Assembly (NCBI GenBank): GCA_965373045.1
Contig: CBDVEQ010000067.1
Coordinates: 1-12,405, forward strand
Direction: 5' to 3'
DNA: 12,405 bases
From: DAOVDI01 sp965373045
GTDB taxonomy: Bacteria > Acidobacteriota > Aminicenantia > Aminicenantales > Aminicenantaceae
Notes under the pieces: model-generated
Told to the model about the DNA's origin: nothing
Seen by the model: only the letters and a program-made list of their open reading frames with translations
Databases searched by the model: none
Shown: positions 1 through 7,124 of the stretch, piece by piece
How the letters are laid out: every line of letters begins with the position of its first letter
Position numbering within the stretch: the stretch's first letter is position 1
Program-made: the position numbers and the translations under genes

Positions 1-2
1 AA

Positions 3-155
3 TTGGTAAAGGAATACTGGAAATGGTGGAAATCAGTTGCCCCTTTAAAATGTAGCGATATTCGGACTCCTGAAACAAGCTCAAAGGTATGTGCCCGCCT
101 CGGTAAATTATCGGCAGCAAAAATCGAAGAACTGATAAACAAAATAGATATTTAA
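3..155 (+). CDS. C-terminal end of an unidentified protein (5' end outside window)
   Basis: An open frame enters from the left edge and stops at TAA 153-155, giving the last 50 residues of a protein. The tail is basic with several tryptophans near its start (EYWKWWK) and ends in a helix-like stretch (GKLSAAKIEELINKI). The ending faintly recalls the C-terminus of PemK/MazF-type toxins, but no diagnostic motif is inside the window and I do not assign a family. The gene converges on the oxidoreductase gene, with 15 bases between the two stop codons. Confidence 0.5.
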   Translation: MVKEYWKWWKSVAPLKCSDIRTPETSSKVCARLGKLSAAKIEELINKIDI

Positions 156-170
156 GAAAATAAGTTCTTC

Positions 171-1490
171 TTATTCAATCGGGATTTCATTATAAATTGC
201 TCTCAATCTTTTTTGCCAATCAGCAAATTTTGAAGGCTCATACTCTGGAGGAAAGTCTTGATATATAGCTGCTGCTTCTTTTGATAAACGGATAGTTTTT
301 TTTAAATTTTTCAATAGAGAAATCCGATCTATTCCTTTTATCAGCTTTTTCAAGGTGGAAAAAGTACTTTTTTGTTGATTTAATCCTTGAAGATCCTTTG
401 CCTCAATAATACCTCGTTTAAAAAGATAATTGAGATCCTGTTCCTGATTATTTCTTCCCATTAAAAAGAGTCGAATAATGTCTAAGGCTGCAAATTCTGA
501 TCCAATTTTTGTTTTATAAGTAAAATTGTAGTTCCATAGTGTCTTTTTATCTAAAGGTCTGTTTTGCTTAAAAGCTTGCACAACAGGAAAGGCGGCATAG
601 TATCCTGCATACATAGATGCTGCAACTCCTGATCCGTCAATAGGATTGATCTGACAAGCTGAATCGCCCATTATTAAAAAGTTGTCTGCAATAAATGAGT
701 CTAAACATCGCCGGACAGGAATAATTCCTCCGTATCCTGCGCGGATAATTTTATCTCCAATGTCCTCCTTATACTCCTGGAGATATTCTTTGACTATATC
801 TTTTGGATTATCATGGTTTAAAAGATTAAATGTCCCTGCTAAAATATCTACTAGTCCCTTCTGTCGAAAACTAATCCATGAAACTCCTTTATGATGACCA
901 AAGCGCACAATTCGTTCCGTTCTTGAAGTAATGGCCTCGCGAATCTCTCGATATAAAACAAAAGTGTCTTCTTTTCTTATTTCTTTTTCAAAATCAGATT
1001 CAAATGGAATCTGCTTTCGTAAAGTTGCATCGATACCGGTTGCATCTACAATTAGATGGGCAGAAACATCTCTTTCTTCCTTATTTCTATCTTGAATAAA
1101 AACTCCACTGATCCTATCTTCAGATACAACTGGTTTCAATACCTTAGTTTTATCCTGGAATTCTGTTCCCGCTTTCACGGCCATTTTTAAAAGTCGTCCA
1201 GCCAGGAGTTTCCTATCAATAGAATATTTTTTACCGGATAACACTTGCATTCGTGTTTTTCCATCAGGTGATGTGTAAATAGAAGCGCTATAATTCAATC
1301 GTTCCGGAGGTATTGGAGGCGGAGTTTGTGTGTCTTTAAATACTTCTTGCTTAACAGCATCCCACCAATCATGTCCAAGTTTATCTTTAGGATTTTCATC
1401 TAAAAGAAGAACTTTTAATCCCTTACTTGCTGTGTGGCGCGCAAAAGAACATCCAGCCACTCCAGCGCCACAAATTATGATATCGTACAT
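171..1490 (-). CDS. FAD-dependent oxidoreductase, geranylgeranyl-reductase-like
   Basis: A 439-residue flavoprotein with a Rossmann dinucleotide-binding start: GAGVAG at residues 8-13 and acidic D31-E32 at the end of the second strand, where the FAD ribose binds. VDATG (148-152) and the GD motif in the segment around 270-289 (IMGDSACQINPIDGSG) are the other FAD contacts typical of the p-hydroxybenzoate hydroxylase / geranylgeranyl reductase superfamily. Members reduce isoprenoid chains or hydroxylate or halogenate aromatic compounds; the substrate here cannot be read. The length fits the family. There is no signal peptide beyond the Rossmann strand, so it is probably cytoplasmic or membrane-associated. 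The start ATG (1488-1490) follows an A-rich AAAGGG, a modest ribosome binding site. It is a single gene with its own promoter, divergent from the AbiEi-like gene. Family call is firm, specific reaction unknown. Confidence 0.88.
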   Translation of the reverse strand: MYDIIICGAGVAGCSFARHTASKGLKVLLLDENPKDKLGHDWWDAVKQEVFKDTQTPPPIPPERLNYSASIYTSPDGKTRMQVLSGKKYSIDRKLLAGRLLKMAVKAGTEFQDKTKVLKPVVSEDRISGVFIQDRNKEERDVSAHLIVDATGIDATLRKQIPFESDFEKEIRKEDTFVLYREIREAITSRTERIVRFGHHKGVSWISFRQKGLVDILAGTFNLLNHDNPKDIVKEYLQEYKEDIGDKIIRAGYGGIIPVRRCLDSFIADNFLIMGDSACQINPIDGSGVAASMYAGYYAAFPVVQAFKQNRPLDKKTLWNYNFTYKTKIGSEFAALDIIRLFLMGRNNQEQDLNYLFKRGIIEAKDLQGLNQQKSTFSTLKKLIKGIDRISLLKNLKKTIRLSKEAAAIYQDFPPEYEPSKFADWQKRLRAIYNEIPIE

Positions 1491-1561
1491 TTTAAATACC
1501 CTTTTTTTTCTTTTTGTATCCGAGTGTTATTTTCCCATAAAACTACATGCATTTTAAAGAA

Positions 1562-1590
1562 ATTATAATGGTCTGGACAATTTAGGCCAA
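1562..1590 (-). promoter_or_regulatory. Predicted sigma-70-type promoter of the FAD oxidoreductase gene
   Basis: Read on the minus strand: -35 TTGGCC (1585-1590), a 17-base spacer and a perfect -10 TATAAT (1562-1567). Transcription would start near 1555, giving a leader of about 65 bases before the ATG at 1490. Confidence 0.55.
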
Positions 1591-1656
1591 AATGAATCGC
1601 AATTTAATGTATAGCTCTACTCGTTTTATTAAAAGAACTATATTTATCGATTTATT

Positions 1657-1686
1657 ATCCTATGATGTATATATACATCATAGGAT
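1657..1686. repeat. Perfect 30-bp palindrome P1
   Basis: Arm ATCCTATGAT, core GTATATATAC, then the exact reverse complement of the arm. There is no mismatch over 30 bases. It lies in the divergent region between the oxidoreductase and abiEi-like genes. An outer inverted pair, TTTATCGA (1643-1650) and TCGATAAA (1719-1726), brackets it. No T-run follows, so it does not look like a simple terminator. Confidence 0.9.
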
Positions 1687-1767
1687 TATCTTATAAATAA
1701 ATTCCATTCAAATTTAAGTCGATAAACAAATCCTGTCTTGAGATATTCGGCTTATTTGATATATGAC

Positions 1768-1797
1768 GTCTGATGTAGTATATATACTACATCAGAC
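1768..1797. repeat. Perfect 30-bp palindrome P2
   Basis: Arm GTCTGATGTA, core GTATATATAC, then the exact reverse complement of the arm. The core is identical to those of P1 and P3. The inner arm TGATGTA/TACATCA is shared with P1, where it encloses only TATA; here it encloses the full ten-base core. Confidence 0.9.
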
Positions 1798-1848
1798 TTC
1801 GTTATTACTAATTATTTGGAAATTTATCTTGACAAGAAAGGAATATTG

Positions 1849-1876
1849 TGCTAATTTGTATATATACAAATTAGCA
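1849..1876. repeat. Perfect 28-bp palindrome P3
   Basis: Arm TGCTAATTT, core GTATATATAC, then AAATTAGCA. The symmetry is perfect over 28 bases. The core is the same as in P1 and P2, but the arms are unrelated in sequence. It ends 31 bases before the -35 box of the abiEi-like gene. Confidence 0.9.
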
Positions 1877-1907
1877 TTTGGAAGTTAAGTAATAATTAAA
1901 AATATTA

Positions 1908-1936
1908 TTGACACTACATAATATGCATACTATGTA
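1908..1936 (+). promoter_or_regulatory. Promoter of the abiEi-like gene with embedded operator-like palindrome
   Basis: A perfect -35 TTGACA (1908-1913), 17-base spacer and a weak -10 TATGTA (1931-1936). A 22-bp palindrome with one mismatched pair (1915-1936, arms TACATA/TATGTA around ATGCAT) fills the spacer and the -10 box, as expected for an operator. AbiEi proteins are known to repress their own promoter by binding inverted repeats, so autoregulation is a reasonable inference. The start site would fall close to the ribosome binding site, so the leader would be very short and the -10 choice is uncertain. Confidence 0.5.
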
Positions 1937-1950
1937 TTGTTGGAGTAAAA

Positions 1951-2826
1951 ATGAGAATCTCAAGGCTAAAAATTGCAAAAAGTGATATACAAAAGTATTT
2001 TGAAAATCTCCCTTCTAATGTGCTTACACGTGCACAAATTGACAAAATCCTATTGGAGAATAGAAGATTTTGGAGGGTGACTGCCTCCACTACTGTTCAA
2101 AAATTTATTGAGTTTTTGCTTAAGGAGACAAAGCTAAAAATAATAAAATTTAAATTCCCTTCTCGAACAATGGATAGATACATTTGGGGAGATGCTTCAA
2201 CTTTCGAGATAGTTGCATCTCTAAAATCAGAGGCTTATTTCACTCATTACACTGCAATGTATTTACACGAACTCACTGAGCAAATCCCAAAAACACTTTA
2301 TATAAATTATGAGCAACTTCCGAAACCCAAAGGAACTGGAAGACTTATTCAACAAAGAATAGACTCCGCTTTTAGGCGCCCCTGGAGAACAACAAATAAC
2401 ATATCTTCTTATAAAGGCTATAAAATATGCCTTTTGAACGGCATGTTTACTGGAAAGCTTGGTGTCATTGAGACTTACGGACAAAATGGAGATAAAATTT
2501 ATGTTACGAATATAGAAAGGACTCTCATTGATATTGCTGTAAGACCCGTCTATTCTGGAGGAATTTTTCAGGTCCTAAAAGCCTACAGACTTACACATAG
2601 TAAAGTATCAATAAACAAATTATCGGCCATGCTGAAGAAGCTCAATTACATATACCCATATCATCAGGTTATCGGATTTTACCTAGAGAAAGCTGAAAAA
2701 TATAAAACGTCTCAGATAAATCTGATGAAAAAATTCGATATGAAATACGATTTCTACTTAACTCATCAGATGAAGAAAATGAGTTATTCAAAAAATTGGC
2801 GTTTATATTTCCCAGAGGGGCTTTAA
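1951..2826 (+). CDS. AbiEi-family antitoxin / transcriptional regulator
   Basis: A 291-residue protein resembling the antitoxins of type IV AbiE toxin-antitoxin systems. The basic N-terminal region (about 1-80) is suited to a winged-helix DNA-binding domain. The family's conserved middle follows: a YFTHYTAMYLHELTEQIP segment (96-113) and a later VTNIERTLIDIAVRP segment (185-199) followed by GG (203-204). AbiEi proteins repress their own promoter and prevent the nucleotidyltransferase toxin from acting without binding it stably. The start ATG follows GGAG (1942-1945) by five bases and a TTGACA promoter. Its natural partner is the AbiEii-like gene, which here lies tail to tail on the opposite strand with a 24-bp overlap, instead of downstream in the same operon. 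The gene is AT-rich compared with tex, consistent with acquisition. Confidence 0.82.
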   Translation: MRISRLKIAKSDIQKYFENLPSNVLTRAQIDKILLENRRFWRVTASTTVQKFIEFLLKETKLKIIKFKFPSRTMDRYIWGDASTFEIVASLKSEAYFTHYTAMYLHELTEQIPKTLYINYEQLPKPKGTGRLIQQRIDSAFRRPWRTTNNISSYKGYKICLLNGMFTGKLGVIETYGQNGDKIYVTNIERTLIDIAVRPVYSGGIFQVLKAYRLTHSKVSINKLSAMLKKLNYIYPYHQVIGFYLEKAEKYKTSQINLMKKFDMKYDFYLTHQMKKMSYSKNWRLYFPEGL

Positions 2827-3684
2827 AACTTCACAACGACTAATTATATAATCAAAGTAATAATCATATTCCTTTAGTTTTACACCAGCTTTCACTGTAT
2901 CTTTCACAGCATCGAAATCAGATCGATGAAATTCTTTATATTTGTCTATATCTCTAATTAATTTTAAAGGAACCTTTTTAGTACTAAATATGGACTTTAA
3001 TAATTCAATGTTCTTTTTCGAATCTATCTGAATTCTATATTTTTTAAGAAGATAATAAATATCCACAAAGTCTCTTGCTCTTGCTGTCCGATGTTGACTC
3101 TTTACCAATTTTCTATATTCAGGCATTTGTTGACAAATAGCTCTCAGCTTTTCAAACACTATCATTTCAGGTGAATAAATATAAATCCTGTAGCCTTTTA
3201 TATCATGTTCTTGTTTGTTATCACAAAACTCAAACTTACTTATTTGTATATAAAACTTTTTCCTATCACTGGGTCCCACAATCAGAGCATTACGTCTCAG
3301 AGAATCTATATCATTTTGTAAATTAGGATATTTATTCCTTTCAATTACCTTAAACTCAATTTCATAGCCGCCCCAAAAATCTTTTAGTTCTGGAGTTATG
3401 ATCCTAGGTTTCTCTGTAAATTTTATATCGAATACTGCATATCCAACTTCTTGAAAAGTTTCCTTAAGAACTTTTTGGACTTTGGTCTTTATACTATCAA
3501 GATTGCTTGCGTCGAATTCGTTCTCCATCGACAAATCAATGTCTATTGAAGACCGCGCGGAAACTCCATAAATCAAATCCAGAACATTACCTCCTTTTAA
3601 GACCAGCACATCCATTAAATCATCATCAGAAAACATTGCTATAATGGCCAATATTTTAATTTGTTCGAGGTAATCTAAATCCAT
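2803..3684 (-). CDS. AbiEii/AbiGii-family nucleotidyltransferase toxin
   Basis: A 293-residue protein of the DNA polymerase beta-like nucleotidyltransferase fold. The catalytic signature LKGGNVLDLIYG (29-40) followed by RSSIDIDLS (44-52) supplies the GG loop and the metal-binding D48 and D50. Later family motifs are the EKLRA helix (178-182) and the RARDFVDIYYLL helix (202-213). AbiEii enzymes inhibit growth by transferring nucleotides, shown for relatives to target tRNA acceptor ends, and can abort phage infection. The catalytic residues are present, so the protein looks active. The start ATG (3682-3684) follows AAAGGA by nine bases. It is convergent with the AbiEi-like gene and overlaps its last 24 bases, so the two must be expressed from separate promoters. 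No terminator is visible between them. Confidence 0.87.
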   Translation of the reverse strand: MDLDYLEQIKILAIIAMFSDDDLMDVLVLKGGNVLDLIYGVSARSSIDIDLSMENEFDASNLDSIKTKVQKVLKETFQEVGYAVFDIKFTEKPRIITPELKDFWGGYEIEFKVIERNKYPNLQNDIDSLRRNALIVGPSDRKKFYIQISKFEFCDNKQEHDIKGYRIYIYSPEMIVFEKLRAICQQMPEYRKLVKSQHRTARARDFVDIYYLLKKYRIQIDSKKNIELLKSIFSTKKVPLKLIRDIDKYKEFHRSDFDAVKDTVKAGVKLKEYDYYFDYIISRCEVLKPLWEI

Positions 3685-3700
3685 AATATACGTTCCTTTA

Positions 3701-3850
3701 TTAATATCCGATATATCTCTTCAATTCAAATTTTCTTGAAAGTCTCCTAATGAAAATATGATTATTTATTGCATTGGAGTATCGCATTGCAATTTCAGAA
3801 ATTGGATATCTAATAATATTCTCAATCTCATTATAACTCCGTATCTCCTC
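3701..3850 (-). pseudogene. Small, probably broken reading frame upstream of the toxin
   Basis: A minus-strand frame is open from 3850 to a TAA at 3701-3703, ending 16 bases before the toxin ATG. It reads as a plausible basic small protein (segments RYPISEIAMRYSNAINN and RRLSRKFELKRYIGY). Its only in-frame ATG is internal (3785-3787), which would leave 28 residues. In another frame, ATG 3829-3831 has a good GGAG site (3837-3840, five-base gap) but stops after 21 residues. A one- or two-base shift after that ATG would join good start to long frame, so I read this as a possible frameshifted gene that once preceded the toxin in an operon. No family is recognised. Confidence 0.3.
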
Positions 3851-3853
3851 TTA

Positions 3854-4137
3854 GAATACTAGTCTCGCTATTATCCTGACCTTTTCGTCTGAAGTGGTTG
3901 GAACTATCCCCCGTTTTTGACACCACTTTGGAGGCTAATTTTCGCTAACATAATCTGCTTTATTCATAAAAACTGCCGATAACCTAACATAACTTATTAT
4001 ATATCATCCAGTCAGACTTTTTCTCCGAACAATTTCCGCCATAACAATGATACTTTTAAGAAATCTCATTCCCTGATGGTTTTTTATAATTCTTTTTTTT
4101 CTTGACGATAGGCTGGCCAGGCTGCAAGTAGTTTGAT
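3854..4137. other. Gene-free, AT-rich stretch
   Basis: No supported gene on either strand. The only structure seen is an inverted repeat at 3892-3928 (AAGTGGT and ACCACTT, seven base pairs, 23 bases apart) enclosing a locally GC-rich CTATCCCCCG. On the minus strand this reads GTGTCAAAAACGGGGG, which has the look of an insertion-sequence end, but no transposase or second end was found. The rest holds poly-T runs near 4080-4100 and no further signal. Confidence 0.35.
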
Positions 4138-4166
4138 TTGAAATATTTTTCAGTCTAAGTTATCAT
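4138..4166 (+). promoter_or_regulatory. Predicted promoter of the methyltransferase-tex operon
   Basis: -35 TTGAAA (4138-4143, five of six consensus), exactly 17 bases, then -10 TATCAT (4161-4166, five of six). Transcription would begin near 4173, about 44 bases before the methyltransferase ATG. Confidence 0.6.
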
Positions 4167-4216
4167 AAAATTAGATTTTAATCTGATTCCAATACTTTTC
4201 TGGAGTACATTTATTC

Positions 4217-4864
4217 ATGATTCGTAGAAAACGTCTTTTATACATAATATTCATATCAGCCTTTCTACTCCTTTCGATTTCAGTCATTTCTCAGCAAAAT
4301 AAAGGAGTCCTGGACCCGGAAAACGACAATGAAGCCAGACTCAACCGCCTGCAGCCTCCTGAAAAGGTGATGGAGGCGGTGGGCATTACTCAGGGGTTGG
4401 TCCTGGCCGAGATCGGGGCAGGTCGTGGTCGCTATGTGGTACAGCTTGCTGTTCGTGTCGGAAAGACGGGAAAGGTCTATGCCGAAGATATTGACGCGGC
4501 AGCCCTCAGACATCTGGAAGGCCGCTGTAAAAAATGGGGCCTGGACAACGTTGAAACCATCCTGGGGGATGTCACGAATCCAAAACTCCCTGAAGGAAAA
4601 CTGGATCTGATTTTTGTAATTTCCTCTTACCATCATTTCGATGATCCCGTTGCCCTGCTGCGCAATGCAAAGCCTGCATTAAAAGCGGATGGAAGGTTGG
4701 CGATCGTGGAATGGTTGCCCTGGAATGGGAACGACAGAGAGGGCACGTCGCCCGAGGACATGGAAGCTCAGATGAAGGCCGCGGGTTATGTTCTTATAAG
4801 CACCCAAAGCTTATCCCCTGCGAAGCCTTTGAATATTTATATGTTCCGCCCTGACGATTCTTAA
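4217..4864 (+). CDS. Class I SAM-dependent methyltransferase with N-terminal signal peptide or anchor
   Basis: A 215-residue protein. Residues 2-6 are basic (IRRKR) and 7-25 form one hydrophobic helix, followed by polar residues (SQQNK), so it should be exported or anchored to the inner membrane. The rest is a Rossmann methyltransferase: motif I with the glycine loop AEIGAGRGR (64-72), an acidic second strand YAEDID (88-93), motif around GD (117-118) and strand 4 LDLIFVISSYHHF (129-141), then LKADGRLAIVEW (155-166). The substrate is not evident. GGAG (4202-4205) precedes the ATG by about 11 bases, rather far. The gene is followed after 34 bases by tex in the same direction, probably in one transcript. 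A methyltransferase outside the cytoplasm is odd because SAM is cytoplasmic; a membrane anchor with the domain kept inside is the alternative. Confidence 0.82.
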   Translation: MIRRKRLLYIIFISAFLLLSISVISQQNKGVLDPENDNEARLNRLQPPEKVMEAVGITQGLVLAEIGAGRGRYVVQLAVRVGKTGKVYAEDIDAAALRHLEGRCKKWGLDNVETILGDVTNPKLPEGKLDLIFVISSYHHFDDPVALLRNAKPALKADGRLAIVEWLPWNGNDREGTSPEDMEAQMKAAGYVLISTQSLSPAKPLNIYMFRPDDS

Positions 4865-4898
4865 TTTAGCCTGACTACTTCTGATAAAAAGGAGCCAC

Positions 4899-7049
4899 AT
4901 GATGGATATTGCCGCCCAATTGACCCAGGAACTTGCTGTTCAGCCTTGGCAGGTGGAAAATACTCTCAAGCTTCAAAGCGAAGGCGCCACCGTTCCTTTC
5001 ATCTCCCGCTACCGCAAGGAAGCCACTGGAAATCTGGATGAGACCCAGATCAGGGCTCTTATCCAGAAACACAATTACTATCAGAAACTCGAAGATCGGA
5101 AAATCACCATTCTCGATACCATCAGGAAGCAGGGAAAGCTGACTCCTGATTTGGAAAATCGCATTCGCGAAACCATAAATAAAACAGAGTTGGAAGACCT
5201 ATACCTTCCCTACAAGCCCAAAAGAAAGACCCGGGCGACCAAAGCACTGGATGCAGACCTTGAGCCCCTGGCTCACTGGATTTTCAACTTAAAAGACGGA
5301 TCAGCCGACCTTTTGGCTGAGGCCGCCAAATATATAAAAGAGGACAGCGATTTTGACAGCCCTGAAAAAGTTCTCCGCGGCGCCTGTGATATTCTGGCTG
5401 AAGAATGGGCTAATGACGCGGATGTGCGCAAAGAGTTGAGGGAGATGACCGCAAAGAAAGGAGTCCTGTCTTCCGCTGTCCGCAAGGAATTCGCCGGTAT
5501 CAAAACCAAGTTTGAAATGTACTATGAATACAAGGAACCCATTAAAACCATTCCCTCCCACCGCCTACTCGGCCTGCTGCGCGGTGAACGCGAGAAGGTG
5601 CTCCGTGTTAAGCTGGAGATACCCCGCAAAGAATCCCTCTCTTTCGTTGTTTCCCGTTTTCTCCGCCATCCCCTGAGCGCAGCAGCAGACATCTTAAAGG
5701 ATACAGCTGAGGATTCCCTCGACCGTCTTCTCCTCCCGGCCATCGAAACAGAGATCCGGAACACATTTCGCGAGAAGGCGGAAGATGAGGCAATCCGGGT
5801 CTTTGGCAAAAACTTGAAGGAGCTTTTCTTAGCCCCTCCCGCCGGCCAGCGCCCGGTATTGGGAGTGGATCCCGGCTTCCGGACGGGCTGCAAAGTTGCT
5901 GCCATGGACGCCACGGGACAATTGCTGGAGCACCAGACCATCTACCCCCACAAACCACAGGAACATGAGGAAGAAGCCAAGATCACATTGCTCTCAATGA
6001 TTCAGGAACACAACATCGAGCTTATCGCCATCGGCAACGGGACGGCCAGCAGGGAAACGGACCGGTTTGTAAAAAAGGCCATCAAGGAACTTCCTGAACA
6101 CCGGCGCCCTGCGGCCGTCATTGTCAATGAGTCCGGCGCCAGTGTTTACAGCGCTTCACCGATCGCCCAGCAGGAATTTCCTGACTATGATGTCACGGTA
6201 CGCGGGGCCATCTCCATCGGACGCAGGCTTCAGGACCCGCTTTCCGAGCTGGTAAAGATCGATCCAAAATCCATCGGTGTCGGGCAGTACCAGCACGACG
6301 TCGATCAGAAAAAGCTCAAATCCTCACTGGAAGATGTCGTAGAAAGCTGTGTCAATATGGTGGGAGTCAACATCAACCTTGCCTCGGAGGAACTCCTGAA
6401 ATACGTATCGGGCCTCAATAAGACCAACGCCAAAAATATCATTCGTCACAAAAATCAGAAAGGCGCCTTTATGTCCAGGGAAGAATTGAAGGATGTTGCC
6501 GGCTTCGGAGACAAAACCTTCGAGCAGTCGGCAGGTTTTCTCCGTATCCCTGATGCCGCCAATCCCCTGGATAACTCCGCCGTCCATCCCGAACGCTATC
6601 CACTGGTTGGTGAGATGGCCGACGCTTTTGGCCTTTCTGTTGATAAACTTGTCGGCCGGACAGATTTCGTGGATTCCATCGAAACCGGACGCTTTGTGTC
6701 CGATGATGTCGGCCTGCCCACTCTCGAGGATATAATTGCAGAGCTTAAAAAACCCGGACGTGATCCCCGCCGCACCTTTGCCTATGCCAGCTATTCCGAA
6801 GGGGTAGAAGACATCACCGACCTTTCTCCAGGCATAGTGCTGGAGGGGACCGTCACCAATGTCACCAATTTCGGCGTCTTTGTCGACATCGGTGTCCACA
6901 ATGACGGACTGGTTCACATCTCCCAGATGGCAGACAGATTTGTCAGGGACACCAAGGAGATCGTTCATGTTGGACAGGTGGTCAAGGTACGGGTGCTGTC
7001 CATCGACCTGGAGCTGAAAAGGATCGCCCTGTCACTCCGGAAAGGCTGA
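4899..7049 (+). CDS. tex: Tex family RNA-binding transcription accessory protein
   Basis: A 716-residue Tex protein, close to the usual length of 720-780. In order: the N-terminal helical Tex domain with QSEGATVPFISRYRKEATG (26-44) and LEDLYLPYKPKRKTRA (98-113); a YqgF/RuvC-like domain starting at GVDPGFRTGCKVA (322-334); the SIGVGQYQHDVDQ segment (458-470); helix-hairpin-helix elements at about 486-560 (GLNKTNAKNIIRHK, VAGFGDKTFEQ); and a C-terminal S1 RNA-binding domain at about 647-714 (GTVTNVTNFGVFVDIG). Tex binds nucleic acids and affects transcription and stress tolerance in several bacteria; it is cytoplasmic. An AAAAAGGAG site (to 4894) lies four bases before the first ATG (4899) and seven before a second (4902), so translation may begin at the second methionine. 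Higher GC than the flanks suggests a native gene. Confidence 0.96.
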   Translation: MMDIAAQLTQELAVQPWQVENTLKLQSEGATVPFISRYRKEATGNLDETQIRALIQKHNYYQKLEDRKITILDTIRKQGKLTPDLENRIRETINKTELEDLYLPYKPKRKTRATKALDADLEPLAHWIFNLKDGSADLLAEAAKYIKEDSDFDSPEKVLRGACDILAEEWANDADVRKELREMTAKKGVLSSAVRKEFAGIKTKFEMYYEYKEPIKTIPSHRLLGLLRGEREKVLRVKLEIPRKESLSFVVSRFLRHPLSAAADILKDTAEDSLDRLLLPAIETEIRNTFREKAEDEAIRVFGKNLKELFLAPPAGQRPVLGVDPGFRTGCKVAAMDATGQLLEHQTIYPHKPQEHEEEAKITLLSMIQEHNIELIAIGNGTASRETDRFVKKAIKELPEHRRPAAVIVNESGASVYSASPIAQQEFPDYDVTVRGAISIGRRLQDPLSELVKIDPKSIGVGQYQHDVDQKKLKSSLEDVVESCVNMVGVNINLASEELLKYVSGLNKTNAKNIIRHKNQKGAFMSREELKDVAGFGDKTFEQSAGFLRIPDAANPLDNSAVHPERYPLVGEMADAFGLSVDKLVGRTDFVDSIETGRFVSDDVGLPTLEDIIAELKKPGRDPRRTFAYASYSEGVEDITDLSPGIVLEGTVTNVTNFGVFVDIGVHNDGLVHISQMADRFVRDTKEIVHVGQVVKVRVLSIDLELKRIALSLRKG

Positions 7050-7066
7050 GAAAGATTGAGGAGCAC

Positions 7067-7087
7067 AATGATTTACTTAAAATCATT
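7067..7087. repeat. AT-rich hairpin downstream of tex, with an eight-residue mini reading frame
   Basis: AATGATTT (7067-7074), a five-base loop, then AAATCATT (7080-7087): a perfect 8-bp stem without a following T-run, so at best a weak terminator. The same bases encode an eight-residue frame (7068-7094, MIYLKSFE) whose ATG has a strong GAGGAG site (7058-7063) four bases ahead. It could be a leader peptide for the serine hydrolase or chance. Confidence 0.35.
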
Positions 7088-7124
7088 TGAATAGATTCAG
7101 AGTTTCATGGTTCAGGAGGAAGAA

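Noticed and set aside
159..175. AATAAG/CTTATT hairpin between the two converging genes at the left edge as a terminator
   Set aside because: Only a six-base AT-rich stem with no convincing T-run; too weak to call.
1657..1876. The three palindromes as a CRISPR array or as simple terminators
   Set aside because: Arms differ between units, spacing is irregular (81 and 51 bases), units are self-palindromic, and there is no T-run after the stems.
6324..6968. Minus-strand open frame of 214 codons inside tex
   Set aside because: The plus strand there encodes the conserved helix-hairpin-helix and S1 parts of Tex; the minus frame shows no family motif.
7107..7124. Upstream ATG for the serine hydrolase
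   Set aside because: The strong AGGAGGA site lies after this ATG and ideally before 7125, which also gives a proper signal peptide start.
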